Assembly (NCBI GenBank): GCA_022266195.1
Contig: WHVY01000003.1
Coordinates: 3,534,001-3,598,000 of the forward strand
DNA length: 64,000 bases
Direction: 5' to 3'
Source: Tetranychus cinnabarinus
Lineage: Eukaryota; Arthropoda; Arachnida; Trombidiformes; Tetranychidae
Each line of letters opens with the position of its first letter. Position 1 is the stretch's first letter. Positions 54,087 through 64,000 of the stretch are shown here, piece after piece. The notes under the pieces are model-generated. The model made no database searches, was not told the origin of the DNA, and worked only from the letters and a program-made list of their open reading frames with translations. The position numbers were made by a program, and so were the translations under genes.

Positions 54087-55805
54087 CTAATAATCACGAA
54101 GCAAGAGTTTGTCCTCTTCTTTTTTTATCCATTTTATAATTGTTTGGGCAGCATTTAGACCCATTGATTTGGTTGTTGTTGGTTCTAGTTGAGCATACAG
54201 TTGGAATGTTGGTGAATGCCAGCCAAGTATTATAACTTTATGTCGATCACTTCGAAGCCAAAGGATTTTTAGTCGTGAAGATAACATACGATGAGCAACA
54301 AAGTGGATCAAGGGACTAATTTGAACGACGGAATCGAATTGAGGAAGGTTTGATCGAAATATTGACTGTGAACGTAAAGTCATGTACCAAAAATATTGCA
54401 GACAAGGAATGTTGAGGTCACTAAATGGTGGTGGAGCTAATTTTATCTTATTTAACCTTTCTCCTAAATTATCTTTGACCATTTGACAGTTGTGAAAATC
54501 TTCTTTATCCGTTGTCAATAAGACCAAACATAATTGGGGTGAAGTTGTCTCTTGATTATGATTAAGGTAAGATATGTGTCCATGCATAAAGGCTGAAGCA
54601 TCAATTCGAGGTAAACACAATGGTAACCATAAACTTTCAACCGTTTTCAATTGCGATTCAGAGGCCATTACCAAACATTGAATCAATTGCATATCAAGAG
54701 GACTCAACTTGGAGTATTTACTGTTATAATTGGAGACGGAGAGTATTTTTGTAGATGGAAATTCATCTTCTGAAGTACGAAGGAAACTATCAGAATTAGA
54801 TTCTCCCGAAAAATAATAGTCAGATGGCTCAACCGTTAAAAGCAGTCCGAAAGCAATTCTGGATTTTACAGATGCTATACTTGAGTTTATTGCGTTGGTA
54901 ATAGAATCGCGGACTGTTTGATTCAATGGATAGACAGGAATTAAAGCTCTGTTGGTGTAAGATCGATGATAATTAATTTGATAGCTATTTGACCCACTGG
55001 AAGGTGAAGATCTGTTTTGATTTTGTTTAGGTGATGACAAAGGCATGGCCAGCGATGAGATATAACCATAAGTTAACGATGTTTTAACATTATCTCTTCT
55101 TTTAGATTCTTTAGATGATTCTGATATAGATGACAAGGAATGTTTGATTGCACATTCTTCTAATGATGATGAGGATATAATTTGGTGGCCTTGTCGACGA
55201 CAAACAATTGGTTTACCAATAAAACCTTGTTCAACCAGAATATGAACCATTTTTTCGTTTCCTGTTAATAACCGTCGCAAGTCAAATGTTGCTCTCTGCT
55301 CGAAAACTGACCTCAAGGTTTTTTCAGTAATCACAGAAACCAATTGAGCATGAATCTGGTTGATTAATAAATTACCATCAATTCCGGAAAATGCATGGGT
55401 TACTACTACAAATATTAATGGTGTCCTTTGACTAAAAATTATTTTTAACCCCGATTTTGTTATAATAAAACGAATGGTATCTTTCAGTACATCCTGGAAA
55501 CAATTGATCAACGCTTGACATAAAGGTAATAAGGTAACAATGTCCTCTCTGGCAGTGTACGAGTAGATTGGCTTGCCTGACTCACTGAGAACAAACAGTT
55601 CAAGTAAATTGGGATGATGACAGCATTGAAATTCGGTTGTCGAGGAATCACTGGTGATTAGACTGACATTATTTACTGGATTTTTCGAGGTACTTGAATG
55701 AGTAGATGAATTTGATGGAGAAGGTGAAGGAGGTGGCGATGAACATGGAGTAGTAGATGAGGCTGTTGAAAATGAGCCATTCTCATTACATTCACAAGAT
55801 GACAT
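54087..55805 (-). CDS. MON1: MON1, subunit of the Mon1-Ccz1 Rab7 exchange factor
   Basis: 572 residues from ATG 55805, single coding exon. MON1 with CCZ1 activates Rab7 and drives early-to-late endosome and autophagosome maturation. After a Ser/Pro-rich N-terminus (SSPPPSPSPSNSSTHSS) the first longin domain begins with LFVLSESGKPIYSYTAREDI (around residue 75). Then follow KSGLKIIFSQRTPLIFVVV, LRSVFEQRATFDLRRLLTG, the middle domain (LQ-type ...LPLCLPRIDASAFMHGHISYL, CLVLLTTDKEDFHNC) and the C-terminal RSDRHKVIILGWHSPTFQLY and IIKWIKKEEDKLLL, all close to animal MON1A/B. The frame continues upstream of the ATG through an acceptor-like CACTAG at about 55815, so the transcript probably has an upstream 5' UTR exon; the 5' extension has no MON1 likeness. 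Confidence 0.92.
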   Translation of the reverse strand: MSSCECNENGSFSTASSTTPCSSPPPSPSPSNSSTHSSTSKNPVNNVSLITSDSSTTEFQCCHHPNLLELFVLSESGKPIYSYTAREDIVTLLPLCQALINCFQDVLKDTIRFIITKSGLKIIFSQRTPLIFVVVTHAFSGIDGNLLINQIHAQLVSVITEKTLRSVFEQRATFDLRRLLTGNEKMVHILVEQGFIGKPIVCRRQGHQIISSSSLEECAIKHSLSSISESSKESKRRDNVKTSLTYGYISSLAMPLSSPKQNQNRSSPSSGSNSYQINYHRSYTNRALIPVYPLNQTVRDSITNAINSSIASVKSRIAFGLLLTVEPSDYYFSGESNSDSFLRTSEDEFPSTKILSVSNYNSKYSKLSPLDMQLIQCLVMASESQLKTVESLWLPLCLPRIDASAFMHGHISYLNHNQETTSPQLCLVLLTTDKEDFHNCQMVKDNLGERLNKIKLAPPPFSDLNIPCLQYFWYMTLRSQSIFRSNLPQFDSVVQISPLIHFVAHRMLSSRLKILWLRSDRHKVIILGWHSPTFQLYAQLEPTTTKSMGLNAAQTIIKWIKKEEDKLLLRDY

Positions 55806-58223
55806 TGGCTGAGTATCTAGTGAAAGCAAAACAAAACAAAATAAATTATTAATTCTAATTAAGACATAGAAAACAAAATAAGACAAAAGACGTTTTTTTC
55901 ATCAGTAGTCTTTTCTCATTTTACACTAAAACATCTGATACTGCTTGTTGTCGTTTGTTGATGTTTATGTCGCCACATAGCTCTAGTGGACGCCCTAAAT
56001 GGTTAAAATAGCAATGGAGGGTAAATTGATTTGTCTATTTGAACATATGCTTATAATTTTTCATGAAGAGCCTATTTTTGTTTACAATATTTAGTCCAAT
56101 GAACCAACTAAGTCAACATTTGTTTAAACCATTTTAATGAATCTATTTATTGAATTTGGTTAGCAATTACAGCAGTTGAGGCAAATCTTTATCTCATTAT
56201 CAAGCCATTAAGCATTTGATAAAAACCAGGTTATTAACAACACTTTGTATACAATTATTGAACTGATTAATGTCAACTTTTCATTCTGAAAATTCACTGA
56301 TTAGTGAGGGAGATTTGAAATTGACCTGGGAAATTGAATAATACAAAGCTTTCAGTGGAGAAAAGAAAAGCTTAATTCGCCTTTTTCAATATCAAGTTTC
56401 CAATACATTGTCCAGTCTATAAGATAATCAACACCAATTCGTGGTTTAATTATCCACCATTAATGAAATTTTAACCTGAATAGTTAACAAAATGAGTTGA
56501 ATTTGAGTAAATCAAAAGTAAGAAATGACAATCTACTCTAGAGTTAACACTTACTGATTGTTTCCATCAATCCATGTGCAAGGGTTTCAATTTCATTGAA
56601 TCACTCTACCAAATCATCTAAATTGAATGCTCGAATCAGTTTAATTGTAATCCAAAATTAATGATTTCCATTAAAATAAACGGTTAACAATTTCAATTTC
56701 AATCGAAAGCTTCAACATGAAAGACAGTCAGCTTTTCTCAGTTCATCAATATTTCAATTTTTTGTTACCTCAAGACAATCAGAACTAAAAGCTCTAGTTG
56801 TGATGTAACCTTAAAAGGTGTCTAAAGCATGTTTGATCATTCAAATCACTTGAATAAGTGTATCAATTTTCAATGGTAATATCCATTCGAGATTATCATT
56901 TTCTTGTCCACAATCACGAGTAAATCAGCCGAAGATTAATCCTTTCATCTACAGAACATGTTTTTATAAGTGGCAATCAGTGTTGATCGTTAACAATTTG
57001 TATCTATTTTAACAATCCATTTTGTATTGTAGGTTAGTTTACAGAGTAATATTCAATGTATGTTGATTATTTTGACAATTAGTCTGGATCAACCTCTCAA
57101 CCAACCGATGATCATCAAACAAACCAATTGATAGCAATTTGTTTCCTCATTATCACCATGATTGAGCAAAACCACTAATCACGAATAAGATGTTAGGATA
57201 TTTCAAAGATCAATATTAATCTATTTGAATACATTTGTGGTTAATAGTGTTCATTAGATTATTCAATTGTATCAATAAATGCATAAAAAAGTCTGATGAG
57301 AATAATTAAAATCGTTGATTGATCTTTGAAAAATTGATTTATTGGTCAATTACTGTAATCAATATAAAACCTGTTTACGTGATTAAACCTTGAGTCTTTA
57401 ACAGTTAAAAATTGTTCTTATTAACCAATAACAATTCTGGTTAAGTTTAGTGTATAATATCAATGTTAATGTCAGTTGAAAGTTTACAGGAAAATGGTTG
57501 ACTCTCACTTTGAATCAATTAATAAATGGTAACGTCAATGAATTTGCATGTTTAAAGGGAAATGGAATCAAAATTGAAACATTAATCTCATCTTTTTTAG
57601 TCATTTAGTTTCCTTTGCAATTAAATATTACCTTTGATTAGTAATTCTTGTCTTTGAGTCTTTACAACTAGGAAATGTTGAAAGCTGTGGTTAAGGAAAA
57701 TCAAATAATCCATTAAAAGAAAGGTTTCGTCTCTAAATGACGATCATATTTATGATGATTGTTATGAAGATGACTATGAGGATGATTGGAAGGTTGGAAT
57801 GGAAGAAAAATGAAAACAAATTGTTAAATTAAAATAAAGGTTCTCTTAACCAGATTTGAATTAGCGCTCAATTTATTCCTGGTTAAAGATAATTTTGCTA
57901 ATCACCGCCCAATGGTTCGACCGGCTTTTGACGTTGCATGTTTTATTCACCATAACAAATCATCATCTCACCATCATCTCACCATCATCATCGTCATCAT
58001 CAAAGATATGAAAGCTTAACTGTGAAGTCGCTTCAATCGTTTTTCTCTTTCTATTTCCCTTTCTTTATTGCAGACAATTTTTCTCTTACTTTTGTATTTT
58101 AACTCTCACTGTTCTCATTGCGTCTTCAGCTTTTTCTATAGCCTATTAATCTGACTATACGTTTTGTTGTTATTTCTTGTTTGTTATCTTAACAATTATT
58201 CAAGCTAATACAATTGTGACAAA
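55806..58223. promoter_or_regulatory. divergent intergenic region MON1 / ATP-citrate lyase
   Basis: 2.4 kb separating divergent start codons, so both promoters should be here. It is AT-rich, with an imperfect ATC-type microsatellite at 57961-58001 and a pyrimidine-rich stretch (58030-58200) that looks like the ACLY 5' UTR. No specific binding site recognised. Confidence 0.45.
57961..58001. repeat. CAT/ATC-rich microsatellite
   Basis: Imperfect run of CATCATCTCAC and CATCATCATC units upstream of ACLY. Confidence 0.6.
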
Positions 58224-61200
58224 ATGTCAGCTAAAGCCATCCACGAGGCGACTGGTAAAAATTTGTTGAACAAATTTCTCAATGGGACTTGTGCATCATC
58301 TAAATTTGTTACTGTCAATGAGTCAACTAATTTTGACCAAATTGTCCGAGACAATGGTTGGTTAAAGACAGAAAAATTGGTCGTCAAACCTGACCAATTG
58401 ATAAAAAGACGAGGTAAATTAGGTTTAATTGGTGTTAATTTGGATTTACCTGATGTACAAAAATGGATTAGCGAGCGAATGAGTAAAGAAATCCAGGTAA
58501 GATATTTCATCTTTTATTTTTCTCTTTCTATTCTCGTCTTTCCTACTCTTTCTATCATATCTTTTAATACTGCTGTAAGCTCATAAGGAAGCTAATTTAT
58601 AAAATAGTTCCTCATTATGGTCGTTGTTTGTTGATCACTTAAATTTCAGACCCTTCTTGTTTGCTATTGATCTCTCAGTCTGAATGGTGGAGCAATTTTT
58701 TTCTCTATTTAAGGAAGAATAATAAATAAAGGGGAAAGAATGCTGAGAATTCCTTGTAAGTTTTTTTCTCTTTTCTCGTTTATTGTCAAACAGTTACGTC
58801 AAAATATATTGTTAGCTTTGTACCAAGGACAAAACCTATCATTAGTGTCGATTATTAATAATATCATTGCATCAGGGCAATAAAAATGAGTTTTTTTTTC
58901 TAGTCTAATATGCACGTGAATGTCTTTAAAGCGTAATTTTTTACCTTTAATTTTTAATAGGTTGGTAAAGCCAATGGAAGACTGAGAAATTTTATCATTG
59001 AACCCTTTCTACCTCACCAAGACTCTGAAGAGGCATACATTTGTATTTATTCTCACCGACATGGAGATACCATTTTGTTTTATCATCAAGGTGGTGTAGA
59101 CATTGGTGATGTAGATTCAAAAGCCATTAAATATGACTTGTCTGTTGACGAACAGCCCACCGAAGAACTAGTTAAATCCAAACTTTTGGTTAACATCTCT
59201 GACAACAAAAAAGACAAAGTGACACGATTTATCCTCGACTTATATAAGATTTATGTTGATCTTTACTTCACATATCTGGAAATCAACCCATTAGTGATTT
59301 CAGATGATATCCATGTTCTTGATCTTGCTGCTAAACTCGACGCTACTGCTGAATTTATCTGTAAACAGAAATGGGGTGATATTGATTTTCCTCCACCTTT
59401 TGGACGTGATGCTTTCCCCGAAGAAGCTTATATTGCTGAGTTGGATGCAAAAAGTGGAGCCAGCCTGAAATTGACCATTCTCAATCCAAAAGGTCGTATC
59501 TGGACTATGATTGCCGGTGGAGGTGCTTCAGTAATCTATGCAGATACTATTTGTGAACTTGGTGGAGCTACAGAATTAGCCAATTATGGAGAATATTCTG
59601 GTGCACCTACAGAACAGCAAACTTATGAATATGCCAAGACAATATTGAGCTTAATGACCAAAGAAAAACACGCTGAAGGTAAAATTTTACTAATTGGAGG
59701 TGGTATTGCTAACTTTACCAATGTAGCGTCAACATTCAAAGGGATAGTGAAAGCATTGCAAGAATTTCAAACTAAACTGCAAGATCACCAAGTTTCCATT
59801 TTCGTTCGTAGAGCTGGTCCAAATTATCAGGAAGGTTTACGGGTGATCAGGGAAGTTGGTAATACTCTCGGAATCCCAGTTCATGTTTTTGGCCCAGAAA
59901 CTCACATGACTGCTATTGTTGCCATGGCTATGGGAAAGCGAGAAATACCTCAAATGCCTCAACCTAATGTAACTACAGCTAATTTTCTATTGCCTGGAGG
60001 GATGATGCAAGGTAATAATTCAGGAATGATGAATGCAGCTAAACAAGCTAATTCTGGGGTCTCAGCTAATGGCCTTACATCAACTAGTGAATCAGGTCCT
60101 ACTTCCTTAACTTATTCGGAAAAATCTCTTTTCACTCCTACAACAAAAGCAATTGTTTGGGGAATGCAAAATCGAGCAGTACAATCTATGCTCGATTTCG
60201 ATTTTGTTTGTTCACGTAAGACTTGGTCTGTTGCTGCCATGGTTTATCCATTTACTGGTGATCACAAGCAAAAATTCTATTGGGGTCACAAAGAAATTCT
60301 TATCCCTGTGTACAAAAATATGTCTGATGCTATGAAAAAGCATTCAGATGCTGATGTTCTTATTAATTTTGCTTCTCTTCGATCTGCTTATGAGAGCACC
60401 ATAGAAACATTTCAATACCCTCAGATCAGAACTATTGCTATTATTGCTGAAGGCATTCCAGAAAATTTGACTCGTAAAATGATTAAAATGGCCAATGTCA
60501 AAGGAATTACTCTAATAGGACCAGCTACTGTAGGTGGTGTTAAACCTGGTTGTCTCAAAATCGGTAACACTGGTGGTATGTTGGACAACATTCTAGCTTC
60601 CAAACTATATCGGCCTGGTAGCGTTGCTTATGTTTCTCGATCTGGAGGAATGTCCAATGAATTGAATAACATAATTTCGCGGGCAACTAATGGTGTTTTT
60701 GAAGGAGTAGCCATTGGAGGTGATCGATATCCTGGAACTACTTTCCTCGATCATTTGCTTAGATATCAAGCTGATCCAAACATTAAAATGCTTGTACTCC
60801 TCGGTGAAGTTGGTGGAACTGAAGAATACGAAGTGATCGAAGCCGTTAAAAGTAAAAAAATAACTAAGCCTTTGGTTGCTTGGTGTATCGGTACTTGTTC
60901 AACCATGTTTACTTCAGAAGTGCAATTTGGCCATGCGGGTGCTTGTGCTCACAATGATAGAGAAACTGCCGTAGCCAAAAACAAGTCGATGTCTGAAGTA
61001 GGAATCTTTGTACCCGCTACATTTAATGAACTTGGAGAAACGATTAAATTCGTTTATGATAAGTTAGTTGATTCTGGTGACATTGTACCTTCACCCGAAG
61101 TTCCACCTCCAACTGTGCCAATGGATTATAATTGGGCCAGAGAGTTGGGTTTGATTAGGAAACCTGCATCCTTCATGACTTCTATCTGTGATGAACGAGG

Positions 61201-62035
61201 ACAGGAACTTTCCTATGCTGGTATTCCTATTACAACCGTTATTAAAGAGGATTTAGGTATCGGTGGTACTTTGAGTTTACTTTGGTTCCAACGTCGTTTA
61301 CCCTCATACGCTTGTAAATTTTTTGAAATGTGTCTCATGGTTACTGCTGATCATGGACCAGCTGTTTCAGGTGCACATAACACTATTGTTTGTGCTCGAG
61401 CGGGCAAAGATTTAGTTTCATCACTGGTCTCCGGTTTATTAACTATTGGTGATCGATTTGGTGGAGCTTTGGATGCTGCAGCTAGACAATACAGTGAAGC
61501 TTACGATTTAGGCTTACATCCTATGGAATTTGTGAATCAAATGAGAAAAAAAGGGCAGCTTATCATGGGAATCGGACATCGAGTTAAATCTATCAATAAT
61601 CCCGATATGAGGGTCAAGTTAATGAAAGATTTTGTAAAACAAACTTTCCCCTGTACTCCAATTTTAGATTTTGCTCTTGAAGTTGAAAAAATTACAACGT
61701 CAAAGGTTAGTTTAGCAAAATATCGATTTCATTATTGATTGTTCTAACATTTTTTTCTTTTTTAATGTCTACAGAAGCCAAATCTTATTCTCAATGTTGA
61801 CGGTATGATCGGTGCTGCAACAGTTGATTTATTGCGAAGCAGTGGATGCTTTACCCTTGAAGAAGCCCAAGAATACATCGAAATAGGATCTCTTAACGGC
61901 TTATTTGTTCTTGGACGAACCATTGGTTTCATTGGTCATTATCTCGACCAAAAGCGTCTCAAGCAAGGACTTTACCGCCACCCTTGGGACGATATATCCT
62001 ACGTTCTACCAGAAACTCAGTTTGCTGGCAATTGA
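58224..62035 (+). CDS. ACLY: ATP-citrate lyase
   Basis: Exons 58224-58496, 58961-61705 and 61775-62035 give 1092 residues (human 1101). Cytosolic homotetramer converting citrate, CoA and ATP to acetyl-CoA and oxaloacetate, the main acetyl supply for lipid synthesis and acetylation. Parts: ATP-grasp/citryl-CoA synthetase beta region (1 to about 420; MSAKAI, VVKPDQLIKRRGKLGL, YLEINPLV, TILNPKGRIWTM), a Ser/Asn/Gly-rich linker around 430-470, the CoA-binding and ligase region (TKAIVWGMQ, YPFTGDHKQKFYWGHKEI, GPATVGG) with the phosphorylated His749 in QFGHAGAC, and the citrate-synthase-like domain (MDYNWARELGLIRKPASFM, ADHGPAVSGAHNT, GDRFGGALDAAA, GIGHRVKS) ending in YRHPWDDISYVLPE. The linker does not preserve the SFSES-type phosphorylation site of the human enzyme. 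Junctions are all phase 0. Confidence 0.97.
58497..58960 (+). other. first intron of ATP-citrate lyase
   Basis: 464-base intron, donor GTAAGA, acceptor TTAATAG. Nothing recognised inside. Confidence 0.8.
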
Positions 62036-64000
62036 GTTGAACACAACAAATTTACATTTACGTTATCGTGTGCTCGTTAAACATTACCTTAGCAAAGAAG
62101 TTTTGGATTAAGTTAACCTTCAGATAGTTTCTTATGTTCGTATCAATGGCAAATGTGTTGAAGAGATTACATATAACCTGTGCTTTTCTCTCATCCTTTT
62201 GCTGCTTGAATACTTCACAATATTTTGCGATAGGTTTAATTCCATATTTGTTGTTATGCTAATTTAAGAGTCAATTTTTAGCTAAATCAAAATGTTGAAA
62301 AAATAGGATTAGTTTTCAAATTCTTTAATCTTGTTCGTTCACCCATTTTACTTATTCATTCATTCATTCACCACTCACTCACTCACTCACTATACAAAAT
62401 TTGGGCTTACATTTTCTTCTCACCTTATTTTCATTATTACCCATAATTATGGATCTTGAACCATCTTGGTTGTGCTAAACAATATTGGACTTAAATCTGA
62501 GTCCATTAGTGATCTTTGAAGGTTGTGAATTGATATAGGTAGCTGTATTTTTTCAGAAGTGCTTCTCAATCCTTTTTCCCTCATCCTGAAAAAGAAAATA
62601 TCTGTAAACATTGTCTTTTTCTTAACCTTCTTTTTGCTTCGAATGAATGAATAGCATTAGTGTTATTTCTTTAGGTTTATTAGTGTCTTACCAACGGACA
62701 ACTTTTACCATATCAACTTATTTAGTTCAATATTTTCCCTTTAATTTAATCCTTTACTTCCCCAATGCTGTTGATATGTTATGAAAACCATGAACAAACT
62801 AATTGGTGCTAGGTGATTGGTATTTGGGTATTGGTGATCAGCTATTTTTGTTCATAATACAGCAATTATACAGTTTAATAGCCTATTTCCTTTCATTAAA
62901 AACTCACTGTTTTCAATCCGTTGGCTGTAATTTGAGTTAAATGAAAGAAAATAGGTTAGTTTAGATTGCTTAGGTGCATTGAATTAAATTTTGAAGACAG
63001 CAAGCACTCAATTACATTAATAGCATGTAATCAACTAGCATTAATTAAACGAGTCAAAGACGCAAAAAAGATACTCAGCTGAATACAATCCTTTCAAAAG
63101 TTACAGTTATACTTTACATCTGCCATGTAAATCTTTTTTTTCCATGAAAATTGTAACCCTATCTATTTCACTTTCATTTACATTCCCCATTTTCTTTTTT
63201 GTAGGTAATTACTTAATAAGGTCATATTTGTTTTCTTTGTAATTTCCGATATCAACAAACTACATGATTTAAATTTCCAATGTACTCTTGGTTCAGACTA
63301 AGATTACCTATGAAAACCAATCAACTGATTGTAACTCAAACAATTGTATCCTTTGCGGCTTCCCAAAAGAGGCATATCAAAAATTGCTCGTCATGGACTT
63401 TTTTCTGTCTCCTCAGTCTTATATGGATATTATAATGATAAATATTGTTCAAGAATAAATTTACGTGCCATCGGTGTTTACAAATTTTCCATTTTTAGAT
63501 TTAATTTCTTAGAAAACTTAAACTGAAGAGAACATTCAAACCTCATTTTGAGTCAGAATCCATCAAAATAGTAATTCTCGAATGCTATTTTCTTGTTTCT
63601 TTCTTCTTGTAAGTAAAAGGTAAAATGTAAATCGGTTTTTGATTTCCGAAACATGATTGTGTATGACATCTGAAACATAGTCCAATTTACCAACTGATAA
63701 CATAAATTTATTCAACCTAATTTTCATTTGGAAAAGTGAAAATTGCATCTGATTGTTTCAGCGCGCCCAATATGGCAATCTCACAGAAAAATCCCAATCA
63801 GGACCCTTAAGAAAAATGGAATGGATTAAATCGGTTAACTTTAACTTGAAATTTGATCAATTTGTGCAACAACATTTATAGTTAGAAGTAAAATTGATAA
63901 AGTAATAGATAATTAAAATAATCAAATATTTGTTTTGATTGGTAATAATTACCTTATATCTAAGTGCATGAAGATGAAGAAACTTTTTAGGTCTGATAGG
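62036..64000. other. downstream of ACLY to window end, no gene seen
   Basis: Nearly 2 kb, starting with the ACLY 3' UTR. A tetranucleotide microsatellite lies at 62353-62391. Two short open frames (63344-63526 plus, 63563-63748 minus) have neither family resemblance nor coding-like composition. The remainder is AT-rich and uninformative. Confidence 0.5.
62353..62391. repeat. tetranucleotide microsatellites (ATTC)n and (CACT)n
   Basis: Four ATTC units followed directly by about five CACT units, likely in the ACLY 3' UTR or just beyond. Confidence 0.85.

Noticed and set aside
63344..63748. Short frames on both strands near the window end
   Set aside because: No similarity, AT-driven composition, no splice context.

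Overview
The window is AT-rich eukaryotic DNA with compact multi-exon genes, mostly GT-AG introns of about 60-200 bases, TGA/TAA/TAG stops in the standard code and animal-specific families (synaptophysin, BTBD8, MON1, metaxin-2, aquaporin, CREC calcium-binding protein). Gene density, small introns and base composition suggest an arthropod; a mite-like chelicerate is my best guess, but that is inference and the species is not established.

Layout, left to right. Bases 1-86 are the 3' end of a calumenin/reticulocalbin gene, convergent with LTO1 (337-771, minus). SET/TAF-I (1490-2578), an unrecognised Ser/Thr-rich protein (4657-5835), a Di-Ras/Dexras-type GTPase (7297-10135) and a DHRS7-like reductase (12440-13966) follow on the plus strand. 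A very young Ty1/copia element (14660-18206, minus) with two 192-bp LTRs, a 5-bp target duplication and a shortened polyprotein lies before the SNM1A/DCLRE1A nuclease (19217-20577), metaxin-2 (21223-22572, nine small exons) and ARL4 (23122-23901). On the minus strand come an intronless second SET gene (25005-26090), synaptophysin (27621-29177) and PEX7 (31786-33282). An aquaporin with an Asn-Thr-Ala second pore motif spans 38412-42855.

The most unusual architecture is at 44.2-53.3 kb. An intact PARN deadenylase and a 5'-truncated glutaredoxin are followed by a complete BTBD8-like gene, then by a broken PARN copy and an intact glutaredoxin. The shared block (44341-46505 and 51466-53190, same orientation) flanks a 4960-bp unique segment that carries the whole BTB gene, so each of the two older genes survives intact exactly once. 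The right-hand PARN copy has also received a 458-bp inverted-repeat element with a 9-bp target duplication; the left copy preserves the empty site. MON1 (54087-55805, minus) and ATP-citrate lyase (58224-62035, plus) close the window.

The genes are ordinary housekeeping or neuronal functions: ER calcium binding, Fe-S maturation of ABCE1, chromatin, small-GTPase signalling, crosslink repair, mitochondrial outer membrane, peroxisomal import, mRNA deadenylation, endosome maturation and acetyl-CoA supply. I see no operon or shared pathway. Exon models are mine, from splice signals, reading phase and remembered family sequences. Coordinates for multi-exon genes are coding spans and the exons are listed in each entry.
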